Shown here piece by piece: positions 7,304 to 11,595 of a stretch of 11,595 nucleotides of DNA. The stretch's first letter is position 1. The number at the start of each line of letters is the position of its first letter. A program made the position numbers and the translations under genes. The DNA lies in NCBI GenBank assembly GCA_031288815.1, contig JAITQR010000347.1, positions 1-11,595 of the forward strand, read 5' to 3'. Below the pieces are notes generated by a model. That model was given only the letters and a program-made list of their open reading frames with translations. It was not told where the DNA came from and did not search any database. The stretch comes from Treponema sp. GTDB lineage: Bacteria > Spirochaetota > Spirochaetia > Treponematales > Breznakiellaceae.

Positions 7304-7648
7304 TTAATAGGTAACGATGATGGCGTGGAAAACCAGGGGAGTGTTCCCGGTATTTTTTATGCCGTGGGAAGCGCCGTTGCCGGTGATGATGGAGTCCCCG
7401 GTTTTTACCGGCCGTATGACGCCGTTGTCATCCACTTCCCCGGCCCCGGAAAAGATGATGTAATATTCGGTTTCCTTGTCGTGCCGGTGGTAACCGATGG
7501 AAGCCCCCGGGGGCAGGGTCAGTTCCGCCAGCATCCGGATGTTTTTCTCTTTCTCACAGTCCACAAGGTAGGTAAAATATACGCTTCCCTCGCCGTCCCT
7601 CATTTTTTCTTTTACCTCGGTTTTCATCCCGTCCCGCTGTACTACCAT
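7304..7648 (-). CDS. Small single-domain cupin protein
   Basis: Soluble protein of 114 residues, one cupin beta-barrel. Motif 1 is visible as GYHRHDKETEYYIIFSGAG (52-70), with H54, H56 and E61 as likely metal ligands. Motif 2 is GDSIITGNGASHGIKN (84-99), with H95 as the fourth. A complete 2-His/Glu/His site suggests a metal-binding cupin, either sugar- or small-molecule-binding or enzymatic, but the sequence does not say which. The ATG at 7648 is chosen because GGAGG lies nine bases upstream. A GTG nine bases earlier would overlap that site. It is the first gene of the probable cupin-glmS-M24 unit, 17 bases before glmS. That position suggests a role in sugar-phosphate or amino-sugar handling, which is inference. 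The promoter region contains the inverted repeat at 7688-7718. Confidence 0.88.
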   Translation of the reverse strand: MVVQRDGMKTEVKEKMRDGEGSVYFTYLVDCEKEKNIRMLAELTLPPGASIGYHRHDKETEYYIIFSGAGEVDDNGVIRPVKTGDSIITGNGASHGIKNTGNTPLVFHAIIVTY

Positions 7649-7687
7649 ACTTACCACCCTCCAAAATTTAGGTTAGGCTATAATGAG

Positions 7688-7718
7688 GCTGTTCCAAAAC
7701 TTCAGCTTTTGGAACAGC
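7688..7718. repeat. Perfect 12-bp inverted repeat between divergent cupin-glmS and MscS units
   Basis: GCTGTTCCAAAA (7688-7699) and TTTTGGAACAGC (7707-7718) are exact reverse complements around a 7-base centre. The element sits between two divergent genes, 40 bases upstream of the cupin ATG and 43 bases upstream of the MscS ATG, so it is not a terminator for either. Each arm carries TTGGAA reading outward, which could act as a -35 in both directions; the matching -10 elements are weak. It may be an operator, or a dispersed hairpin repeat. From memory, similar GTTCCAAAA hairpins recur in treponeme genomes; this was not verified. Confidence 0.75.
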
Positions 7719-7761
7719 TACCTTGAATAATACCATGGTTAAGACAGGGAGAATATAGGGG

Positions 7762-8772
7762 ATGGGGTTCTTTGCCCAGAGCTTTCTCAACAACCCGGTA
7801 AAACAGTGGTTCCTCAGCGCCGCCTTTATCCTGGGGGGTCTTCTGGGGGGGAAGATCTGTTCCCTGATAACGCACGCCATTCTCAAGCACCTGTGCCGGA
7901 AGACCAAGACGGATCTGGACGACCTTCTGATATCGGTTCTGGAACGCCCCCTGGGGATGACGGTGTTTCTCGCGGGAGTGAGCGTCGGTATTAAGGGGCT
8001 CAGGGTACACGGGACGGCGGAGCTGTGGATCGGCCGGGTTCTGGAATCCCTCTTTATCGGCCTTATCGCCTGGGCGGTATCCCGGGTTTTCCGGGCCATG
8101 ATCTCCCGGCAGCCCCCCATCAGTTCTTCCCGGGGAACGGAAACCGATATCCGGCCCCTGCTCCGGAAGTTCTGCAACACGGTCATCTGGCTTGTGGCGG
8201 GAACCCTGATCCTCCGCAGCATGGGCTACAATGTCAGCGCCCTTATGGCGGGACTCGGCCTGGGAGGCGCGGCCCTTGCCCTGGCCTCCAAGGATACGCT
8301 GGCCAACTTTTTCGGCTCCATTACGGTCTTTGTGGACCGGCCTTTCCGGCTTAACGACCGGATCAAGATCGGCGCTTACGACGGGATCATCACCGAAATG
8401 GGGATCCGCACCTCCCGGCTCAGGACGCCGGAGAACCGCACGGTCTTTATCCCCAACAGCCTCTTCGCCTCCAGCCCCATCGAGAATATCAGCGCCGCCC
8501 CAAGCGTCAAGGTAAGCCAGGCCTTTAACCTGAAAGCTGAAAACGGCCCGGATAAGTTAGAGAAGGCCCTGGGTATCCTGAGGGAAATTTGTTCCAGCCT
8601 GCCGGGACTTGAGGAGACCCCCCAGGCGGGGCTTGTGTCCGTGGGCGGGGCGAACTGCCAGGTCTCCCTTACCTTCTTCGTGTCCCGGCGGGCGGATTAC
8701 GGCGAAACCGTCAGCCGGGTAAACCTGATGATCCTCCGCCGTTTCGCGGAGGAGGGAATCATTCTTGGCTAA
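7762..8772 (+). CDS. MscS-family small-conductance mechanosensitive ion channel
   Basis: Inner-membrane channel of 336 residues that opens under membrane tension and releases solutes during osmotic downshock. Hydrophobic helices lie at about 16-40, 65-80, 90-112 and 136-156. The pore-lining helix with its small Ala/Gly residues runs from YNVSALMAGLGLGGAALALA (156-175). It is followed by the signature SKDTLANFFGSITVFVDRPF (176-195) and the beta domain, including VFIPNSLF (228-235), then a cytoplasmic alpha/beta C-terminus. This is a compact MscS/YnaI-type layout with one or two extra N-terminal helices. AGGGAG at 7746-7751 is ten bases before the ATG. The stop overlaps the start of the FliL-like gene by eight bases, so the two are probably translated together. 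Confidence 0.94.
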   Translation: MGFFAQSFLNNPVKQWFLSAAFILGGLLGGKICSLITHAILKHLCRKTKTDLDDLLISVLERPLGMTVFLAGVSVGIKGLRVHGTAELWIGRVLESLFIGLIAWAVSRVFRAMISRQPPISSSRGTETDIRPLLRKFCNTVIWLVAGTLILRSMGYNVSALMAGLGLGGAALALASKDTLANFFGSITVFVDRPFRLNDRIKIGAYDGIITEMGIRTSRLRTPENRTVFIPNSLFASSPIENISAAPSVKVSQAFNLKAENGPDKLEKALGILREICSSLPGLEETPQAGLVSVGGANCQVSLTFFVSRRADYGETVSRVNLMILRRFAEEGIILG

Positions 8773-9259
8773 CGGCAGAAAACAGCCGGATTCGCTGGTC
8801 CGCTTCCTTACCGCCCTGCTTATCGTCCTGGTCCTTGTTATCCTGGGGGGTACCTTCTACGCCATAATCCGCGGCCCCGTGGAAGAGGGCGGCGGGCGGG
8901 GAGAGGCCGCGGGGGGCGCCGGGGAAAGCGGCCCGAAAGCCTCCCCCGGGCCTATCGCCGTTTTTACCGGTATCGGCAGACTGCGGATACCCGTAAAGGG
9001 AGGCCCCCGGGCGACGGTGGTTCTCTCTATCGTTTTCCCCTATCCGGCGGAAGACCGCCCCTTTACCGAGGAACTTGCCGGAAAGGTTCCCCTGTTCCGG
9101 CGGATCGCCCAGGATTACTTCGGTTCCCTGGCCCCGGAGGAACTGGCCCCCCTAAACGAGGACAAAACCAAGGCGGAGCTTTTAGAACGCTTTAACGCCG
9201 AACTCCGGCTGGGAAGCATAGATGTTTTGTTCTTCAACGATTTTATGATCCTTGAGTAA
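8765..9259 (+). CDS. FliL-like single-pass membrane protein
   Basis: Protein of 164 residues resembling the flagellar basal-body protein FliL. FliL is anchored in the inner membrane with its C-terminal domain in the periplasm, where it supports the stator and motor. Residues 13-35 form one transmembrane helix, 36-62 a glycine-rich linker, and 64-164 the FliL-like domain. That domain contains a beta strand RATVVLSIVFPYP (82-94), a long helix around 99-145, and the ending IDVLFFNDFMILE, which resembles the FliL C-terminal beta strand. The start is TTG at 8765, preceded by GGAGGAGGG seven bases upstream; no ATG or GTG fits. It overlaps the MscS gene by eight bases. It is not beside fliM or motB, so it may be a FliL paralogue with a non-flagellar role. 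Confidence in the family is moderate. Confidence 0.75.
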   Translation: MANGRKQPDSLVRFLTALLIVLVLVILGGTFYAIIRGPVEEGGGRGEAAGGAGESGPKASPGPIAVFTGIGRLRIPVKGGPRATVVLSIVFPYPAEDRPFTEELAGKVPLFRRIAQDYFGSLAPEELAPLNEDKTKAELLERFNAELRLGSIDVLFFNDFMILE

Positions 9260-9283
9260 GCGGTTCTCCCGGGAAACGCCGGT

Positions 9284-9382
9284 ATGCGCAACAAAAAGCC
9301 TTTCCAGGGGTCTAACCTGAGGCGCGGAAGCCTGTTTAACGCGAATCCCGGGCCGCTGGACGAGACGGACGGAAACCGCTAG
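9284..9382 (+). CDS. Possible small ORF of 32 residues (hypothetical)
   Basis: Opens with ATG shortly after the FliL-like stop and encodes a very polar, basic-then-acidic peptide beginning MRNKKPFQGSNLRRGS and ending ETDGNR before TAG. Codon choice is not unlike neighbouring genes, but the only upstream purine stretch, GGGAAA, is a weak ribosome binding site. I recognise no family. It could be a chance frame, and conservation would decide. Confidence 0.2.
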   Translation: MRNKKPFQGSNLRRGSLFNANPGPLDETDGNR

Positions 9383-9385
9383 TAT
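9357..9385 (+). promoter_or_regulatory. Weak promoter-like pair upstream of the sigma-factor unit
   Basis: TGGACG (9357-9362), a 17-base spacer and TAGTAT (9380-9385), each matching the sigma-70 consensus at four of six bases. If real, it would drive the membrane protein-sigma-anti-sigma unit with a leader of about 65 bases containing the 9402-9418 palindrome. No ECF-type GGAAC/TCTAA pair with correct spacing was found. Confidence 0.25.
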
Positions 9386-9457
9386 GACAGAGTGTGGTTT
9401 TTTGTCTGAAAAAGACAACGCGGCCGGGGAAGGCTGTTTTTTAAGGAGTAAGCTGGT

Positions 9458-9796
9458 ATGGAATCGGCGTCTCAGGCCGCCAGGGTAATTATAGCGATCA
9501 TCCCCATTGTGGGGATTGTTATGGGTTCGGCGGTGATATTTTTCTACCTCCTCTGGGATCACCGCCGCAAGTCCCTGCTTATCAAGGCCGGGCAGTACCG
9601 CCCCGTCAAATTCGATCTGCTTTCTTTCAGCCTGCTTGCCGGTCTTCTTTTGGCCAGCGTCGGGCTGGCCTTGACGGTGTTTTTGACGCTTACCCAGGGG
9701 GCCGGCTACGGCCTTCTGGGCGGAATCATTCCCCTTTCCATGGGGACTGGTCTGTTGATCTACTACGGAATCACGCGCAGCGACAAGGCTCAATGA
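9458..9796 (+). CDS. Small three-helix membrane protein upstream of the ECF sigma factor (DUF6249-like)
   Basis: Protein of 112 residues, function unknown. Three hydrophobic helices lie at about 8-32, 53-76 and 83-103. A short basic segment, WDHRRKSLLIKAG (33-45), follows the first helix. The pattern 'IIPIVGI...HRR..LI.AG' followed by a paired-helix half recalls DUF6249-type small membrane proteins, which in other bacteria can lie beside ECF sigma factors. I give that as a likeness from memory, not an assignment. AAGGAG (9439-9444 region) lies about nine bases before the ATG. Its stop overlaps the sigma-factor start as ATGA, indicating translational coupling. The context suggests it works with the sigma/anti-sigma pair, for example as a membrane sensor or an anti-sigma partner. 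Confidence 0.85.
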   Translation: MESASQAARVIIAIIPIVGIVMGSAVIFFYLLWDHRRKSLLIKAGQYRPVKFDLLSFSLLAGLLLASVGLALTVFLTLTQGAGYGLLGGIIPLSMGTGLLIYYGITRSDKAQ

Positions 9797-10350
9797 CGCG
9801 GGACGATGCTGATGATCTGTTGATGGTCAGCCAGATTAATTCGGGACAGAAAGATCTGTTCCGGTTTCTGGTCAAAAAGCACGAACAGGCGGTGTACGGA
9901 ATGGGCCTGAGTTTTTTCCGCAACGGCGAGGACGCCTCCGATTTTACCCAGGACGTGTTCCTCAAGGTATACCGGGGACTTTCCCGGTTTGAGGGACGAT
10001 CCCGCTTTTCCACCTGGCTTTACAAAATCGCTTACAATACGGCGGTAAACGGGGTAACCAGGCGGAAGGAGTACCGGAGTCTTGCGGAGGAAGAGGGCCT
10101 GAGCGACGGGGATACCCCGGAGCGGAAACTGGTACGGGACCTCTCCCGGGAAGCGGTGCTCGGCGCCGTAGAGGAACTGCCCGAGCGGTACCGGATATGC
10201 GTGGATCTGTTTTTCTTCTACAGCCGGACCTACCAGGAAATAGAGGCGATTACGGGGATTCCGGTGAACACGGTTAAATCCCACGTATTCAGGGCGAAGA
10301 AGCTTTTACGGGAGAAGCTTGGCGGGATTGCCGAAGGAGGCATTGAGTGA
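9793..10350 (+). CDS. ECF-type RNA polymerase sigma factor (sigma-70 family, RpoE-like)
   Basis: Extracytoplasmic-function sigma factor of 185 residues that redirects RNA polymerase to a stress regulon. Region 2 spans about 24-92, including DASDFTQDVFLKVYRGLSRF (47-66), RSRFSTWLYKIAYN (69-82) and NGVTRRK (86-92). A non-conserved linker (93-117) follows. Region 4 spans about 118-176, with EELPERYRICVDLFF (127-141) and the helix-turn-helix TYQEIEAITGIPVNTVKSHV (146-165). Regions 1.1 and 3 are absent, as expected for this group. The ATG lies within the upstream ATGA overlap and the stop lies within a GTGA overlap with the anti-sigma gene, so all three proteins are probably made in fixed ratio. 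Whether it controls its own operon cannot be read from the sequence. Confidence 0.95.
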   Translation: MTRDDADDLLMVSQINSGQKDLFRFLVKKHEQAVYGMGLSFFRNGEDASDFTQDVFLKVYRGLSRFEGRSRFSTWLYKIAYNTAVNGVTRRKEYRSLAEEEGLSDGDTPERKLVRDLSREAVLGAVEELPERYRICVDLFFFYSRTYQEIEAITGIPVNTVKSHVFRAKKLLREKLGGIAEGGIE

Positions 10351-10820
10351 GCTGCGACGAGCTGCTCGACGAGTTGTACGAATACGCGGGGGACGAAAAA
10401 ATCCCCCTTAACCTCAGGCTGCGGCTCAGGCTGCACGGCTTCTTCTGTCCCCAGTGCGCCCAGGAAATCGAACGCTTTGAGCTTTCCCGGGATATTCTGC
10501 GGAACGATTTTTTTCCCTCCGCGCCGAGTTTTGAGGAACCGGTAATGCGCCAAATCCGGGATGATGAGTCCGTCCCGCCTGTCTGGAAAATCGAAATGGG
10601 AATAACCTTCTCCGGCTGGGTTGTCACCGGCATTGTCCTCCTGATTTCCCTGGCTTCCGTTTTTTTCGGGACCGATTTTGTCAAGACCGTTAATTTTGAG
10701 GGTAATTCCTTTCTGCTGCCCATGGGAATAACCATCGGGGCGGTGCTGAGCTGTTACGGGGCTCTCTTCATCGGCAGCCATCTTGAACAACTTGCCCGGC
10801 GCTTCGGTCTTCATTCGTAG
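10347..10820 (+). CDS. ZAS-type (zinc-finger) transmembrane anti-sigma factor
   Basis: Protein of 157 residues expected to bind and hold the upstream ECF sigma factor at the inner membrane. The N-terminal cytoplasmic domain carries H30-x3-C34-x2-C37 (HGFFCPQC), the H-x3-C-x2-C core of zinc-binding anti-sigma (ZAS) domains; C3 is a possible fourth ligand. Hydrophobic helices lie at about 87-107 and 123-145. The loop between them is only about 15 residues and the C-terminal tail about 12, so both ends should be cytoplasmic and almost nothing is exposed to the periplasm. This differs from RseA/RsiW-type proteins with one helix and a periplasmic sensor domain. The start is GTG overlapping the sigma stop by four bases, a typical coupling for cognate pairs. 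It was called from motif and position, because overall similarity to named families is weak. Confidence 0.85.
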   Translation: MSCDELLDELYEYAGDEKIPLNLRLRLRLHGFFCPQCAQEIERFELSRDILRNDFFPSAPSFEEPVMRQIRDDESVPPVWKIEMGITFSGWVVTGIVLLISLASVFFGTDFVKTVNFEGNSFLLPMGITIGAVLSCYGALFIGSHLEQLARRFGLHS

Positions 10821-10822
10821 CG

Positions 10823-10852
10823 AACGGCAGGCCCCTGGAACCGTTGAGTTTT
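10823..10852 (+). terminator. Probable intrinsic terminator after the anti-sigma gene
   Basis: AACGGCAG (10823-10830), loop GCCC, then CTG (10835-10837) and CCGTT (10841-10845) with a GAA bulge make a stem, followed after GAG by TTTT (10849-10852). It begins three bases past the stop codon. The bulge and short T tract make it modest. Confidence 0.4.
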
Positions 10853-10945
10853 AACCGGCGAATTCCCCTTGGCACCGGTTTAAAAACGCCGGATCTTGAA
10901 ACTTCCCGTCTTTGTTCCGTGTTTTTTGGGGATCCGGCCGGAGCG
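10853..10945. other. Intergenic segment with overlapping inverted repeats
   Basis: Three exact inverted repeats share arms: AACCGG (10853-10858) with CCGGTT (10875-10880), CCGGCG (10855-10860) with CGCCGG (10887-10892), and GCCGGATC (10888-10895) with GATCCGGC (10931-10938). They lie just upstream of the glucan phosphorylase promoter. Function unknown; GC-rich chance pairing is possible. Confidence 0.4.
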
Positions 10946-10974
10946 TTGACAGAAGTCACCGGCAGGCATAAGAT
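10946..10974 (+). promoter_or_regulatory. Strong sigma-70-like promoter for the glucan phosphorylase gene, probably leaderless
   Basis: A perfect TTGACA (10946-10951), a 17-base spacer and TAAGAT (10969-10974; four of six). The predicted start is at 10980-10982, on the ATG at 10981. No useful Shine-Dalgarno lies between the -10 and the ATG (only TAGGC), consistent with leaderless translation. Confidence 0.6.
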
Positions 10975-10980
10975 CTAGGC

Positions 10981-11595
10981 ATGAATATTTCTACATATAC
11001 GGTAAAACCAAAGCTTCCCGCCTCCCTGAAGCCCCTGGAAGAGATTGCCCGTAATCTCTGGCTCTCATGGAATTACGACGCGGTGCAGCTTTTTATCCGG
11101 TTGGATTATGAAGCGTGGCTCAAGTCCCAGCAGAGTCCCATCAAGACCCTGGGAATGGTCAGCCCCGAGAGGCTTAACGAGGCCGCCAAAGACGACTCGT
11201 ACCTGGCGGCGTTGAAAGATGTATACGAACATTTTCAGCACTACAAGAAGGGTGAAACCTGGTACCGGGGCGGCCACAAGGATATGGTGGCCTATTTCAG
11301 CATGGAATACGGCATGGACGTGTCCCTGCCCATCTATTCCGGGGGTCTGGGCATTCTTTCGGGGGATCACATGAAAACCTCCTCCGACATGGGGCTTCCC
11401 CTGGTGGGGGTGGGCCTCCTTTACCGGCAGGGTTACTTCCAGCAGGTTCTCAACGCCGACGGTTTCCAGCAGGAAAGTTACCCCGAAAACGACTGGTACA
11501 ACATGCCGGTGGAACAGAAAGTAGGCAAGGACGGAAGACCCATCAAGATTGTGGTGGACATGGCCGGCCGCCAGGCGGCGGCCCAGATCTGGGAG
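10981..11595 (+). CDS. glgP: Alpha-glucan (glycogen/maltodextrin) phosphorylase, N-terminal part (truncated by window edge)
   Basis: Cytoplasmic GT35 phosphorylase that releases glucose-1-phosphate from glycogen or maltodextrins using a pyridoxal-phosphate cofactor. The 205 visible codons are about a quarter of a protein usually near 850 residues. Residues about 8-95 match the DUF3417 N-terminal domain of the bacterial/archaeal alpha-glucan phosphorylase branch, with LPASLKPLEEIARNLWLSWN. Then comes AYFSMEYGMDVSLPIYSGGL (104-123), GILSGDHMKTSSDMGLPLVG (124-143) and VGLLYRQGYFQQ, the signature start of the catalytic domain. The cofactor lysine lies beyond the edge. This type differs from the E. 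coli GlgP/MalP branch, so glgP is used in the broad sense. It has its own promoter and starts a new unit after the anti-sigma gene. Confidence 0.94.
   Translation, partial: MNISTYTVKPKLPASLKPLEEIARNLWLSWNYDAVQLFIRLDYEAWLKSQQSPIKTLGMVSPERLNEAAKDDSYLAALKDVYEHFQHYKKGETWYRGGHKDMVAYFSMEYGMDVSLPIYSGGLGILSGDHMKTSSDMGLPLVGVGLLYRQGYFQQVLNADGFQQESYPENDWYNMPVEQKVGKDGRPIKIVVDMAGRQAAAQIWE

Larger units (their letters stand above)
9260..9457 (+). other. Intergenic gap, 198 bases, between FliL-like gene and the sigma-factor unit
   Basis: Holds a possible 32-codon ORF (9284-9382), a weak promoter-like pair (9357-9385), a short palindrome, TTGTCT (9402-9407) / AGACAA (9413-9418), and the AAGGAG ribosome binding site of the next gene. 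No terminator is obvious, so read-through from MscS-FliL into the sigma unit is possible. Confidence 0.5.

Noticed and set aside
7649..7657. GTG at 7657 as cupin start
   Set aside because: It lies one base from the GGAGG ribosome binding site, too close; ATG 7648 has better spacing.
9182..9793. Minus-strand open frame of about 203 codons over the FliL-like/sigma gap
   Set aside because: Antisense to the small membrane protein gene and part of the FliL-like gene; low-complexity translation and no ribosome binding site seen.
1..11595. CRISPR array, tRNA/rRNA, insertion sequence, prophage, or clustered defence system
   Set aside because: No regularly spaced repeats, no tRNA-like cloverleaf, no transposase or integrase, and Uma2 has no defence-type neighbours.

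Overview
This is a GC-rich bacterial chromosomal window. It most likely comes from a treponeme-type spirochaete, possibly a gut or environmental lineage. That placement is an inference from the gene mix (a FliL-like protein beside an MscS channel, an Lnb-N/DUF4105 envelope protein, a DUF3417-type glucan phosphorylase, an orphan MtaA/UroD-like protein), the Gram-negative-style signal peptides and ZAS anti-sigma factor, and a GTTCCAAAA/TTTTGGAAC hairpin. No rRNA or tRNA is present to confirm it. I see no transposase, integrase, CRISPR array, tRNA or phage gene.

Layout from left to right. (1) 1-830, minus strand: N-terminal 276 codons of a MATE-family efflux transporter that runs off the left edge. 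(2) 968-2263, plus: an exported Lnb-N/DUF4105 protein with a multi-helix membrane C-terminus, divergent from the transporter. (3) 2312-2899, minus: a Uma2-family (PD-(D/E)XK-like) protein, convergent with the previous gene. (4) 3081-4172, plus: a uroporphyrinogen-decarboxylase/MtaA-like protein, divergent from Uma2. (5) 7648 down to 4315, minus: a tight cupin - glmS - M24 peptidase run (gaps of 17 and 2 bases). (6) 7762-10820, plus: MscS-type channel, overlapping FliL-like protein, a 198-base gap with a possible tiny ORF and a weak promoter, then a three-gene unit with 4-base start/stop overlaps: small membrane protein, ECF sigma factor, ZAS-type anti-sigma factor. (7) 10981 to the right edge, plus: N-terminal 205 codons of an alpha-glucan phosphorylase.

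Most units are ordinary housekeeping: amino-sugar synthesis for the cell wall (GlmS), glycogen breakdown, peptide turnover and efflux. The most interesting part is 7762-10820, where membrane-tension and envelope proteins sit directly upstream of a sigma/anti-sigma switch. The anti-sigma factor has almost no periplasmic sensor loop, so the adjacent small membrane protein is a candidate sensor partner. This is a hypothesis built from gene order and predicted topology.

Regulatory signals readable by eye include several sigma-70-like promoters with 17-base spacers. Two of them (MATE, glucan phosphorylase) place the predicted transcription start on or next to the start codon, suggesting leaderless mRNAs. 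A perfect 12-bp inverted repeat lies between the divergent cupin-glmS and MscS units.
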